DNA of 64,000 bases from Ignavibacteria bacterium. Lineage in GTDB: Bacteria; Bacteroidota; Ignavibacteria; Kapaibacteriales; Kapaibacteriaceae. The position numbers were made by a program, and so were the translations under genes. The stretch lies in NCBI GenBank assembly GCA_013204605.1, contig JABMNI010000069.1:26393-90392 (forward strand), in the 5' to 3' direction. The notes under the pieces were generated by a model. That model did not search any database. It was not told where the DNA came from and saw only the letters and a list, made by a program, of their open reading frames with translations. Below are positions 10,305 to 18,807 of the stretch, piece by piece; positions within the stretch are counted from its first letter, which is position 1, and every line of letters starts with the position of its first letter.

Positions 10305-10862
10305 TTATTTTTTGTCGGAATCGATGCGTTGCTTCATGTTATCAATTGTAGTTGGAGTGTGACCACAAACAAGACGTTTATTTTTTGTTTCGGAAATGTC
10401 TGATTCTAGCCGCAACCACATAAGCGCATTGAAGTCTAGGTGAGGTGTGGAATGATGTGAGTTGAAGGATGCGTGAACACAAATACTCTTGTCCTCCTCG
10501 TAATACATTTCCATTGTGTCGATGTAGTCGCAATACTCCACGGGAATTTCTGCGTGCGAATCGCAACGGAAGCTCATGAGCGTTTGAATGGCGCCGCTTT
10601 GAAGGTGGTGTAACTCCTGGCTTGCGTCTAGTCTGCCACGAACCAACAAATCATCGTGATTGCCACGCAGAACCGTGGTGTGATGTCCGTCTAAGCTAAG
10701 TTGATGCAGGTAGTCCAAAACTCCCTTTGAGTCTGGCCCTCTATCAATGTAGTCACCCAAAAACACAACGTGATCAGTTTTTGCTAACCCAATTTTCTCC
10801 TCGACCAAACATCGTAATGTTAGCAAACAGCCGTGTACATCACCGATGGCAAACGAGCTCAT
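10305..10862 (-). CDS. PPP-family metallophosphatase (frameshifted at 3' end)
   Basis: As read, 185 residues with all the N-terminal metallophosphatase motifs: GDVHG near residue 7, GDYIDRGPDS near 36, RGNHDD near 66 and the later CGHTPT. These bind the dinuclear metal centre of serine/threonine phosphatases and ApaH/PrpE-like nucleotide phosphatases. It stops early (IDSDKK) because of a frameshift in a poly-A run; the missing end is encoded in the next frame down to 10195. The start overlaps the stop of the glutaminyl cyclotransferase gene (ATGA), so the two are translationally coupled. Substrate (protein phosphoserine or dinucleotide) not resolved. Confidence 0.85.
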   Translation of the reverse strand: MSSFAIGDVHGCLLTLRCLVEEKIGLAKTDHVVFLGDYIDRGPDSKGVLDYLHQLSLDGHHTTVLRGNHDDLLVRGRLDASQELHHLQSGAIQTLMSFRCDSHAEIPVEYCDYIDTMEMYYEEDKSICVHASFNSHHSTPHLDFNALMWLRLESDISETKNKRLVCGHTPTTIDNMKQRIDSDKK

Positions 10863-11677
10863 TCCATTACGCTAATCTGATATATATGCGGCCAATTTTT
10901 TCCCGTCACGTATATCGCCTTTGTTTTTGTGTTGTAGGCAATTCCGTTTAACACGTCGGTGTTTGCCGTTCGCTCTGAATCATCTAACAATCCGGTCAGG
11001 TCTACCACCGACTTCACAATTCCGGTGCGAGGATCTATTCGAACTATGTTGTTGGTCCGCCAAACATTTGCCCAAATTTCGCCTTCTATCCACTCGAGTT
11101 CATTCAGGTGGTTGCACGGCAGACCGTTTAGCATTACTCCCACGGATCCTAACATGTGTCCGTCGGTTGCATCGCGCTGTGTAATAACGTGCGTTCCGTT
11201 GCTCATGTATAATGTAGTTCCATCTGTCGTTAAACCCCACCCTTCACCTGCGTACAGAAACTGTCCAATTTTTTCCAGCTTCTTGTCATCAAAAATCATA
11301 GTGAGTTGATTCAACCAACTCAGCACAAAAACCTTTCCATCAACAACGGCTAGACCCTCTCCAAAAATTCTCGCTTCAAGCGGCTGAAGCGTTAAAATTT
11401 TTCCCGTTGCAACTTCAACTCTACGAACAGAAGATGTTCCATATCCACCCGTGCTTTCGTAAAAAACTCCGTTGTGAATTTGAAGTCCTTGCGTAAATGC
11501 CTTTGTGTTGTGCGGAAGCACGCGTTCCACCTTGTACGACAGAATTTTTGCTGTAAGGGGCTTTGTGGGAGCTTCCACTTCTAACTTTACCGGTGTAAGT
11601 TTTGCTGCTTCCTGTTGGCATCCTACTGCTACCAAAACAACAAGTGCTGCGCAAAGAATGTTCGTGAGGTTTTTCAT
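10859..11677 (-). CDS. glutaminyl-peptide cyclotransferase lipoprotein
   Basis: 272 residues. A signal sequence ends in lipobox VAVGC near residue 20, so the enzyme is anchored in the envelope. The rest is the single-domain beta-propeller of the plant/bacterial glutamine cyclotransferase family: FTQGLQ, YESTGGYG, FGEGLA, GEGWGLT, LNELEWIEG and LNGIAY, all at the usual spacing. The reaction turns N-terminal glutamine into pyroglutamate, protecting exported proteins from aminopeptidases. It fits the window, where almost every predicted mature exported protein begins with Gln. Divergent from the L,D-transpeptidase gene by 67 bp and coupled to the phosphatase behind it. Confidence 0.92.
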   Translation of the reverse strand: MKNLTNILCAALVVLVAVGCQQEAAKLTPVKLEVEAPTKPLTAKILSYKVERVLPHNTKAFTQGLQIHNGVFYESTGGYGTSSVRRVEVATGKILTLQPLEARIFGEGLAVVDGKVFVLSWLNQLTMIFDDKKLEKIGQFLYAGEGWGLTTDGTTLYMSNGTHVITQRDATDGHMLGSVGVMLNGLPCNHLNELEWIEGEIWANVWRTNNIVRIDPRTGIVKSVVDLTGLLDDSERTANTDVLNGIAYNTKTKAIYVTGKNWPHIYQISVME

Positions 11678-11726
11678 ATCGCTTCAAAAGTACTAACCCC
11701 AACGCCAAGCCATCCGGTTTGTTTTG

Positions 11727-11734
11727 TAAGTTTG
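11727..11734 (+). promoter_or_regulatory. TANNTTTG-type -7 element
   Basis: TAAGTTTG matches the Bacteroidota sigma-A -7 consensus TANNTTTG and lies 10 bp before the ATG of the L,D-transpeptidase gene; a TTTG occurs only about 10 bp further up, so the -33 element is not convincing. It implies a very short leader. Confidence 0.4.
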
Positions 11735-11744
11735 CGTCATCAAA

Positions 11745-12854
11745 ATGCAGCATTATTCAGCATCCAAGCGCATCCTACTCCTAGGGTTATTCACACTTCT
11801 TACCAGCCTTTGTTTTGCTTGTGGTGGCAACTTCGGTACAGAGGAGGTGGCAGACCGCGTTTGTGCCGACTCTTTAGAAAAAGTGGCGGAAATGCGTGCA
11901 GCTCACATAGACAGCCTTCGAAATAGATTCGGGCCGATTAAGTATTCTAGAGTTCACGTTAGTAATTCAAGGGTGCTGGATAGCATTCGCCGAACGTTCG
12001 CGAAAACATCTGATACATGGCTGAACTACCGGGTATTGACCCTACTTAACCGGAAGGACCTTCAGTTTGTGAGAATTGGAGATTCGCTGGTTTTGCCCGA
12101 CAGCGTTGTAAAGGACCTTCGGGCGTACTCAGTTTTTCCGCAGTACTACCCCGCGGCCGACACTATTCCCAAGCTCTTGTTAATCAGCAATGTTTGGCAA
12201 TCTTATGCCTGTTATAGGTATGGCGAATTGGTCCGATTTGCCGCCGCTAATACCGGATCTGAGCGTAAGCCCACGCTTCCAGGTAGATACGCTGTCAACT
12301 GGAAACAAATCAAACGCCTCTCGAGTTTAGATAGTACTTGGGTATTGCCCTTTACCATAAACTTTCATCAGTACGCGGGAAACGCGTTCCATCAATTTGA
12401 GATGCCTGGAAGGCCCGTTTCACATTCGTGTGTTAGGCAGTTTTTGGTTGATGCTGAGTGGTTGTATAAATGGGTTCGGCCCGCCAAACTGGATTCGAAT
12501 CGGCGACCTATTCCGTTCACAGGAACACCGGTAGTCATCATAGACTACTTTGATTATTCCCGACGTAGGGGTGGTGATTGGTTGGAGTTGGCTAATAACT
12601 CACCCGTGGTAAAATCGATGCCGGCCGATCCAATGTCGACCGAAGAAGCCTTGATACCTATGAGCCAAATTCCCAAGGACGTCAGAGGAGCCCTTCCTAA
12701 CAGGAAAATGAATCTTGCTGCCGATAGCATACTTCGGTTTCGAGGGGTAATACGAGATCATGTTTCGTTATCAGAGAGCATCGACTTCAATAAGTTGCGT
12801 CGTGCGAAACGCGCGGCTCAGGAAAAGAACAAAGTAAAACGTGACAGTCTGTAG
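11745..12854 (+). CDS. L,D-transpeptidase (YkuD family) lipoprotein
   Basis: 369 residues. The N terminus is a lipoprotein signal with lipobox LCFAC near residue 26. The YkuD catalytic domain lies around residues 145-255, with the active-site region HQFEMPGRPVSHSCVRQ, where SHSC supplies the catalytic Cys and the following Arg is conserved. Such enzymes form 3-3 peptidoglycan cross-links or attach proteins to peptidoglycan in the periplasm. A charged tail (residues ~290-369, rich in Arg and Lys) has no recognised domain. It precedes the rnhA operon by about 150 bp and is probably transcribed alone. Confidence 0.88.
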   Translation: MQHYSASKRILLLGLFTLLTSLCFACGGNFGTEEVADRVCADSLEKVAEMRAAHIDSLRNRFGPIKYSRVHVSNSRVLDSIRRTFAKTSDTWLNYRVLTLLNRKDLQFVRIGDSLVLPDSVVKDLRAYSVFPQYYPAADTIPKLLLISNVWQSYACYRYGELVRFAAANTGSERKPTLPGRYAVNWKQIKRLSSLDSTWVLPFTINFHQYAGNAFHQFEMPGRPVSHSCVRQFLVDAEWLYKWVRPAKLDSNRRPIPFTGTPVVIIDYFDYSRRRGGDWLELANNSPVVKSMPADPMSTEEALIPMSQIPKDVRGALPNRKMNLAADSILRFRGVIRDHVSLSESIDFNKLRRAKRAAQEKNKVKRDSL

Positions 12855-12986
12855 GCTTGATTAAAGTAAGTATTCCTCATACAAAAACATACCGGAAACC
12901 AAATTTTAGCGGTAAATCGTGTTTCTAAATGAAACCCGCAGTACAACAATCTTTAAAAACAAGAGTTATTTACGCGCGTACTTGGT

Positions 12987-12994
12987 TATTTTTG
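12987..12994 (+). promoter_or_regulatory. TANNTTTG-type -7 element of the rnhA operon
   Basis: TATTTTTG lies 8 bp before the rnhA ATG at the end of a 147-bp gap and matches the Bacteroidota -7 consensus. This probably drives the rnhA-dut-rpiB-bshB1-rsmH-murF-mraY run, whose genes are spaced 0-15 bp apart or overlap. No other signal was seen in the gap. Confidence 0.4.
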
Positions 12995-13001
12995 CCGGTA
13001 A

Positions 13002-13640
13002 ATGGCAATCAAAAAACCAAAATGGTATGTAGTGTGGACCGGGCACAGTCCAGGGCTATACTCTTCGTGGGAAAAGTGCAAAGATCAAGTTGATGGCTTT
13101 CCTGGTGCTAAGTACAAGGCGTACGATACACTTACACAGGCAAAAGCGGCTATGGAATCAGGTATTCCAGCTTCGTTAATGCGTAAAACAGCCGCCGAAA
13201 GACTGGCCGAAAAGAAGCCCAGAAGGGGCAGGGGACCGGTTGTTCCCTCGGTTTCTGTGGATGCTGCATGCAACATGACCACCGGCGAAATGGAGTATAG
13301 AGGCGTGGATACCGCCACGGGAACCGAACTTTTCCGCATGGGTCCATTCTCCGATTCCACAAATAATATAGGCGAATTCCTGGCCGTTGTTCACGGACTA
13401 GGAATGCTGGCCCGCCAGGAGAGTACAATTCCCGTGTATACGGATTCGCGCACGGCCATGGCCTGGGTAAAACAGCGCACCGCTAAAACCACTATAAAGC
13501 GTACGAGAAAGAATACCGACGTTTTTGCGCTTATGGAGCGAGCCCAAGAATGGCTTCGAGCAAATGATTACCCTAATCGAGTTTCGAAATGGGAAACGGA
13601 TAAATGGGGTGAAAACCCAGCAGACTTTGGACGCAAGTAA
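13002..13640 (+). CDS. rnhA: ribonuclease HI with N-terminal viroplasmin domain
   Basis: 212 residues. Residues 1-50 form a caulimovirus viroplasmin/RNase H1 N-terminal domain (WYVVWTGHSPGLYSSW, then VDGFPGAKYKAY), which binds RNA-DNA hybrid. After a basic linker comes the catalytic domain with its acidic residues in SVDAAC, NIGEFLA, YTDSRTA and NPADFGRK. The enzyme cuts RNA in RNA-DNA hybrids such as R-loops and primers. It is first in a tightly packed operon; the dut gene starts within a few bases of its stop. Confidence 0.92.
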   Translation: MAIKKPKWYVVWTGHSPGLYSSWEKCKDQVDGFPGAKYKAYDTLTQAKAAMESGIPASLMRKTAAERLAEKKPRRGRGPVVPSVSVDAACNMTTGEMEYRGVDTATGTELFRMGPFSDSTNNIGEFLAVVHGLGMLARQESTIPVYTDSRTAMAWVKQRTAKTTIKRTRKNTDVFALMERAQEWLRANDYPNRVSKWETDKWGENPADFGRK

Positions 13641-13653
13641 TAATCCCGCAACA

Positions 13654-14115
13654 TTGCAGAACGTAAATGTTGTTTCGGTAGATATAAACGTTCTTCCCCA
13701 TGGCGCCCACCTTCCTTTGCCCGCGCCGGCCACTTCGGGCTCGGCTGGCATGGACGTTTTTGCCGCAATCAGTGAGCCCCTTGTGCTTGTTGCTGGCGGA
13801 ATAACTCGTGTGCCTACCGGAATTGCTATTGCCCTTCCCGCCGGTTTTGAGTGTCAAGTTCGCTCCCGCAGTGGCCTTGCCGCAAAAAATGGAGTGTTCG
13901 CTTTAAATGCACCCGGAACTGTCGACAGCGATTATCGAGGCGAAATTCAGATTATTCTAGCAAACTTTTCTGCCGAAAATTATACCATCGAACCCGGTTC
14001 AAGAATTGCCCAATTAGTTGTTGCCGCCTACTCAGCCGTAGCCTGGAACAGCGTAGACTCGCTTGATTTAACTGAAAGGGGCGATGGGGGATTTGGTAGC
14101 ACCGGAGGACACTGA
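13654..14115 (+). CDS. dut: deoxyuridine 5'-triphosphate nucleotidohydrolase
   Basis: About 153 residues from a TTG at 13654, the usual dUTPase length; no ATG is available and a TTG at 13627, overlapping rnhA, is an alternative. All five dUTPase motifs are present: SGSAGMDVFA, RSRSGLAAKNGV, NAPGTVDSDYRGEI, GSRIAQLV and the C-terminal RGDGGFGSTGGH arm that closes over the nucleotide. It hydrolyses dUTP to dUMP, limiting uracil in DNA and feeding thymidylate synthesis. The weak start and close spacing suggest coupling to rnhA. Confidence 0.93.
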   Translation: MQNVNVVSVDINVLPHGAHLPLPAPATSGSAGMDVFAAISEPLVLVAGGITRVPTGIAIALPAGFECQVRSRSGLAAKNGVFALNAPGTVDSDYRGEIQIILANFSAENYTIEPGSRIAQLVVAAYSAVAWNSVDSLDLTERGDGGFGSTGGH

Positions 14116-14117
14116 GC

Positions 14118-14561
14118 ATGACAGTTAGCATTGGTTCTGACCACGCCGGCTTTGAATACAAAACGGCTCTGATTGCACTTCTCAAGGAGTTGCATCATAC
14201 AGTAATTGATGTTGGCACAAATTCTACCGACCGTGCAGACTACCCTGATTACGGCGTAGCCGCTGCCAAACTAGTCAGTAACAAGACCGCCGATTACGGC
14301 GTTATTATTTGTGGTACCGGGATTGGTATCAGCATAGCTGCAAATAAGGTGAACGGTATTCGTGCCGCAAATTGCGTTACCGTAAAAATGGCTCAACTTG
14401 CCCGACAGCATAACAATGCTAACATGGTTGCCATCGGCCAACGCCTAGTAAACATCGAACTCGCAAAGAAGATTGTATCGGAATTTTTATCTACGCAATT
14501 CGAAGGCGGACGCCACACAGCCCGGGTTGAAAAAATTCACAAGCTGGGAGACATAGGTTGA
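14118..14561 (+). CDS. rpiB: ribose-5-phosphate isomerase B
   Basis: 147 residues, normal for RpiB. Diagnostic segments are IGSDHAGFEYK at the N terminus, DYGVAAAKLV, the phosphate-binding GIICGTGIGISI-like stretch (GVIICGTGIGIS) and NKVNGIRAA. It interconverts ribose 5-phosphate and ribulose 5-phosphate in the non-oxidative pentose phosphate pathway. It begins two bases after the dut stop, and its stop overlaps the TTG start of bshB1 by four bases. Confidence 0.93.
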   Translation: MTVSIGSDHAGFEYKTALIALLKELHHTVIDVGTNSTDRADYPDYGVAAAKLVSNKTADYGVIICGTGIGISIAANKVNGIRAANCVTVKMAQLARQHNNANMVAIGQRLVNIELAKKIVSEFLSTQFEGGRHTARVEKIHKLGDIG

Positions 14562-15289
14562 ACTGCGACGTGATGGTTGTTTCGCCGCACCCCGATGATG
14601 CCGAAATAGGCTGCGGCGGTGTGATTAAAAATCTCACAGACCTTGGTAAGAGTGTGGTGTTTGTGGATTGTACTCGTGGCGAATTGGGTACAAGGGGCTC
14701 GGCAGAACTTCGAGCAACAGAAGCTGAATCTGCTGGAAAAATTCTTGGTGTTTCCAATAGAGTAAACCTTGAAATGCCGGATTGCGCGGTTGAGTACAAC
14801 ACGGCTACCGTACATAAGCTTGCAACTGCCATTCGAAAATTTACACCTTTGCTCGTTTTAATTCCGCCTCCGCAAGAACGCCATCCTGATCATGTTGCTG
14901 TCCATCAAATTTGCAAAGCCGCCAACTTCGTTTCGGGTGTAAAGAACGTTCTGTTGTCAGATAACGGAAATGACTTATCAACGCACCGCGCAAAGACCTT
15001 GGTGTGTTACCAACTGCAATACGACTTCCCATCGCTCCCTGATTTTTACGTTGATGTTACGGACACATTCAAGTCAAAGATGGACGCAATATTGGCCTAT
15101 CAGTCTCAGTTTCACGTTGAAAATTCTAAGCATAACACCGAGCCCCCTACATTTATATCGCGTCCGGAGTATTTGTTGGAACTAGAGGCGCGTGCGCGGT
15201 ATTACGGCAGCCGCATAGGCACCACGTATGCCGAGGCGTTTTTCTGCGTAGAGCCGCTGGGGCTGTCCTCACTCTCGGTCCTGTTGTAA
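14558..15289 (+). CDS. bshB1: bacillithiol biosynthesis deacetylase BshB1
   Basis: 243 residues from a TTG that overlaps the rpiB stop. LmbE-like zinc deacetylase: SPHPDDAEIGCGG carries the metal ligands and the catalytic Asp, and RHPDHVAVH supplies the third ligand. GELGTRGSAELRATEA is typical of the BshB1 branch, which removes acetate from GlcNAc-malate during bacillithiol synthesis. This low-molecular-weight thiol is known in Firmicutes and in Bacteroidota/Chlorobi lineages. The other bacillithiol genes (bshA, bshC) are not in the window. The close relative BshB2 or another LmbE deacetylase is less likely given the motif match. Confidence 0.85.
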   Translation: MNCDVMVVSPHPDDAEIGCGGVIKNLTDLGKSVVFVDCTRGELGTRGSAELRATEAESAGKILGVSNRVNLEMPDCAVEYNTATVHKLATAIRKFTPLLVLIPPPQERHPDHVAVHQICKAANFVSGVKNVLLSDNGNDLSTHRAKTLVCYQLQYDFPSLPDFYVDVTDTFKSKMDAILAYQSQFHVENSKHNTEPPTFISRPEYLLELEARARYYGSRIGTTYAEAFFCVEPLGLSSLSVLL

Positions 15290-15290
15290 C

Positions 15291-16217
15291 ATGGCTCGGC
15301 TTTCCGAAGAACAATATCATGTTCCGGTAATGCTTACGGAATGCATGGACCTGCTCAGCATACGTTGTGGATATACATACGCAGATGCCACATTAGGCGG
15401 AGGTGGGCACAGTGCAGAAATATTGAAGCGTATTGAAGAACAATGTGCACGATCAACAGACCAAACGGGACTGTTAATTTCAACCGATGCCGATGAAGTA
15501 GCAATTGCCAAATGCACCTCAAGGTTCGCTGAGTATTTAGATGTTCAGCCTCCGCTGTTCAAAATTGTGCACGCAAATTTTTCAGAATTGCCGAGCGTTT
15601 TAGAGGGCCATATATTAGGCGGCGTGTTGTTCGATCTTGGAGTATCATCGTTTCAATTCGATCATCACGAACGTGGTTTTTCGTTTCGTGCAAATGCCCC
15701 GTTGGACATGCGGTTTACGCCCACAGGCAAGAATGCGGCAGACATAGTAAACACCTACTCCGAGGCCGAGCTGACGGATATATTTTACCGGTACGCCGAG
15801 GATCCGTCGTCGAGAAGAATTGCAAAAGTTATCGTACAAAGTAGAAATCTGTCGCCAATTTACACTACGTTCGATTTGCGAGAACTAGTAGTACAGGTAG
15901 TGCCAACGCAACATCAGTCCAAAACCATGGCGCGTATTTTTCAGGCGCTTCGAATTGAAGTCAACAACGAGCTACAGCGTCTCGAGTCAACGCTGCATCG
16001 AATGATTCAAATGCTAGCACCAACCGGTAGAATAGTGGTAATGAGTTACCACTCACTCGAAGACGGAATTGTTAAAAACGTTTTCAAGGAATACTCAGAT
16101 GCCTCAAGCAAGGTTGTATCCCTTCTAACAAAAAAACCGATTACTCCATCCGCAAACGAGGTTTCTCAAAACCCACGTTCCCGGAGCGCACGCTTAAGAG
16201 CGATTGAACGATTGTAA
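15291..16217 (+). CDS. rsmH: 16S rRNA (cytosine(1402)-N(4))-methyltransferase
   Basis: 308 residues, normal for RsmH/MraW. HVPVMLTECMDLL opens the protein; DATLGGGGHSAEIL is the SAM-binding site; GVLFDLGVSSFQFD, FRANAPLDMRF and VMSYHSLEDGIVK follow in order. It methylates C1402 in the ribosomal P site and is normally the head of the dcw cluster. Here it is followed by murF with no ftsL, ftsI or murE between. It starts one base after bshB1. Confidence 0.95.
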   Translation: MARLSEEQYHVPVMLTECMDLLSIRCGYTYADATLGGGGHSAEILKRIEEQCARSTDQTGLLISTDADEVAIAKCTSRFAEYLDVQPPLFKIVHANFSELPSVLEGHILGGVLFDLGVSSFQFDHHERGFSFRANAPLDMRFTPTGKNAADIVNTYSEAELTDIFYRYAEDPSSRRIAKVIVQSRNLSPIYTTFDLRELVVQVVPTQHQSKTMARIFQALRIEVNNELQRLESTLHRMIQMLAPTGRIVVMSYHSLEDGIVKNVFKEYSDASSKVVSLLTKKPITPSANEVSQNPRSRSARLRAIERL

Positions 16218-16227
16218 TTTGCACCTT

Positions 16228-17613
16228 ATGCAAGAAGAGGCTGTTTTCACATATTCCGATTTGGTGCAAGTGGTAGGCGCACAAAACCTACGGCTCGACG
16301 CAAACTTCGCGGCACGGGGCGTTAGCACCGACACTCGCACGTTGCAACCGAACAGCATTTTTGTGGCGTTGAAAGGCGAAAACTTTGACGGACACGATCA
16401 CGTAGAAAATGCTTTTTTAAAGGGGGCTTCTGCAGCCGTTGTAAGCGAAGAGTTTTATAATCAACACAGCAGAAACAAACAACTTATCAAGGCGCCGCAG
16501 TCGCCACTGAACACTCTTGGTGCACTTGCGTGGTATCACCGCCGGCGGTATGAAATTCCTGTGATTGCCATTGCGGGGGCAGCCGGTAAGACCTCTACCA
16601 AGGAAATTGTAGCGCACGTATTGAGCAGAAAGTTCAACGTGCTTAAAACGGCCGCTAACTATAATAATCAAATTGGAACTCCACTTACTTTGTTGGAGCT
16701 GACTCAAGAGCACAGTGCAGCAGTAGTTGAAATTGGTACCAACCAACCCGGCGAAATTGAAATACTCGCAGCCATGGTACAGCCCACTCATGGTTTGATT
16801 ACCAACATTGGTAAGGAACACTTAGAACAGTTAATTGATATCGATGGCGTGGAAACTGAAGAGCGAGCATTGTTTGATTATTTACACGACCACAGTGGAA
16901 TTTGTTTTGTAAACGTGGATGATGAGCGCCTGGCTAAGTACGCGCATCAGGTGGGCAGGGCAATTACATTTGGATTGACGCGAGAAGCCGACATTACGTT
17001 GTCGGTAAGTTATGATGGTGAGTTGAATCCCAAGCTGAGCATAGTGAAGGGTGCATTCACCTTTAATGCCACTATGCAAACTCCCGGAATTGCTGCTGCA
17101 CTCAATGCTACATGTGCCGTTGCAATCGCATGGGCATTAGGCATGAACGCTGCCGAAGTTCGCCACCAACTTCAATCATATCAGATGCCGGCATCGCATG
17201 GCTATGGCAGAATGAATGTAGTTACATTGACACTCGGAACCATCCTAAACGATACGTATAACGCCAACCCTGATTCGATGCAACTTGCATTGCAGACTCT
17301 ACACCACCACCCTTCGGCTAGAAAGATCGCGGTACTTGGCGACATGCTAGAATTGGGTCCGACCTCAGAGGAAGAGCACATGCAGGTATTAGATTCTGCT
17401 TGTGCCGTTTCGGATCTGGTAATTCTGTATGGCGAAGAATTTCGTCGTGCTGCCGATCATATTTCGCACAGTAATATTGTCTGGTGTGGAACAATCAACG
17501 GGTGTGTAAACGAGGTAAGGGGCTGTGTGGATGCGGATTCGGTTATCTTGGTCAAAGGATCACGCGGAATGGCAATGGAAAATGTGGTTTTGCAACTAAC
17601 TTCTGGCAACTAA
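16228..17613 (+). CDS. murF: UDP-N-acetylmuramoyl-tripeptide--D-alanyl-D-alanine ligase
   Basis: About 461 residues from the ATG at 16228; a TTG at 16204 overlapping rsmH is the alternative. Mur ligase layout: N-terminal UDP-binding domain (GVSTDTR), central ATPase with P-loop AGAAGKTSTKE, then the C-terminal domain with YNANPDSM and VLGDMLELG, the last being typical of MurF. It adds D-Ala-D-Ala to the UDP-MurNAc tripeptide in the cytoplasm. The next gene, mraY, uses its product as substrate, so the two act one after the other. Confidence 0.94.
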   Translation: MQEEAVFTYSDLVQVVGAQNLRLDANFAARGVSTDTRTLQPNSIFVALKGENFDGHDHVENAFLKGASAAVVSEEFYNQHSRNKQLIKAPQSPLNTLGALAWYHRRRYEIPVIAIAGAAGKTSTKEIVAHVLSRKFNVLKTAANYNNQIGTPLTLLELTQEHSAAVVEIGTNQPGEIEILAAMVQPTHGLITNIGKEHLEQLIDIDGVETEERALFDYLHDHSGICFVNVDDERLAKYAHQVGRAITFGLTREADITLSVSYDGELNPKLSIVKGAFTFNATMQTPGIAAALNATCAVAIAWALGMNAAEVRHQLQSYQMPASHGYGRMNVVTLTLGTILNDTYNANPDSMQLALQTLHHHPSARKIAVLGDMLELGPTSEEEHMQVLDSACAVSDLVILYGEEFRRAADHISHSNIVWCGTINGCVNEVRGCVDADSVILVKGSRGMAMENVVLQLTSGN

Positions 17614-17628
17614 TCAACGGACAAATTC

Positions 17629-18759
17629 ATGCTGTATCAGTTAGTACTTTGGTTAAAGACGTTTACAGACTTTCCCGGAATAAACTTGTTCGGCTTTGTG
17701 ACTTTCCGAGCTGCCGCAGCCGCGATATTTGCGTTGTTGATTTCGTTGTTGGTTGCGCCTAGAATTATCCGCGCCTTGAAAAAACTACAGATTGGTGAGC
17801 AGGCTAAACCGGAGTTACAGGCCGTTGGGCAACATGCCACCAAGGCTGGTACGCCTACCATGGGTGGTTTGATAGTGTTAGCTGCCATTATCATACCTAC
17901 GGTACTGTTGGGTAATATCTTGAACATGTATATCGTGATGGCGGTGTTTGTAACAGTGACACTGGGGGCTGTGGGATTCCTAGATGACTATTTAAAGGTA
18001 ATCAAGAAGTTGCCCAAAGGGCTAATAGGTAGGTACAAAATTGTTGGTCAGGTTTTCACCGGATTGGTTGTTGGTTGTTCGATCTATTTCTTTCCTGAGT
18101 GGTATTCCACTACGCTTAGTAGCGTGAGCACGTTAACCACCGTTCCATTTCAAAAGATGATCAACTTCGATTTTGGAATAATGTATATCCCTATTGTGGT
18201 GCTCATTATTACGGGTACTAGTAACGCTGTAAATCTTACCGACGGACTAGATGGACTCTGCATTGGAACTGTCGGAATAAGTGCGTTAACGTTAGCTGTG
18301 GTTGCATACTTCAGTGGTAATGCATTTTTTGCGGACTATATCAACATCATGCACTTGCGTGGTACAGATGAATTGGCAATATTCTGCGCTGCAATAGTTG
18401 GTGCGGTTATGGGATTCTTGTGGTATAATTCGTACCCGGCACAAGTATTTATGGGCGACACCGGATCACTAGCACTTGGTGGTGCAATTGGTGTGTTGTG
18501 CGTACTCATCAAAAAAGAGTTTCTTTTGCCAATTGTAGGTGGAGTGTTTTTTGCGGAGACGCTTTCGGTTGTACTTCAGGTATTGTATTTCAAATACACC
18601 AGAAAACGATATGGCGAAGGGCGACGAATATTTAAGATGGCGCCATTGCACCACCACTTTGAAAAAAGTGGTTGGCACGAATCGAAAATCGTGACTAGAT
18701 TTTACATCGTATCCATTATGTTGGCCATTTTAACGATGGCCTCGTTCAAGGTCAGGTAA
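17629..18759 (+). CDS. mraY: phospho-N-acetylmuramoyl-pentapeptide transferase
   Basis: 376 residues with about ten hydrophobic membrane segments. Signature parts: KAGTPTMGGL, the catalytic Asp-rich FLDDYLKV, NAVNLTDGLDGL, VFMGDTGSLALGG and the loop MAPLHHHFEKSGW. It transfers phospho-MurNAc-pentapeptide to undecaprenyl phosphate, making lipid I in the inner membrane. It begins 15 bp after murF and ends the rightward operon: no murD, ftsW or murG follow, and a convergent TonB receptor gene starts its 3' end 48 bp later. Confidence 0.96.
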   Translation: MLYQLVLWLKTFTDFPGINLFGFVTFRAAAAAIFALLISLLVAPRIIRALKKLQIGEQAKPELQAVGQHATKAGTPTMGGLIVLAAIIIPTVLLGNILNMYIVMAVFVTVTLGAVGFLDDYLKVIKKLPKGLIGRYKIVGQVFTGLVVGCSIYFFPEWYSTTLSSVSTLTTVPFQKMINFDFGIMYIPIVVLIITGTSNAVNLTDGLDGLCIGTVGISALTLAVVAYFSGNAFFADYINIMHLRGTDELAIFCAAIVGAVMGFLWYNSYPAQVFMGDTGSLALGGAIGVLCVLIKKEFLLPIVGGVFFAETLSVVLQVLYFKYTRKRYGEGRRIFKMAPLHHHFEKSGWHESKIVTRFYIVSIMLAILTMASFKVR

Positions 18760-18807
18760 AGTGGATTCCGGTTTTTGAACCACAAAGCCCCCTACAAAGA
18801 GATTTCA

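Noticed and set aside
13525..13653. Extended N terminus for dUTPase
   Set aside because: The upstream part is an out-of-frame reading of the rnhA 3' end; dUTPase family length fits a start at about 13654.
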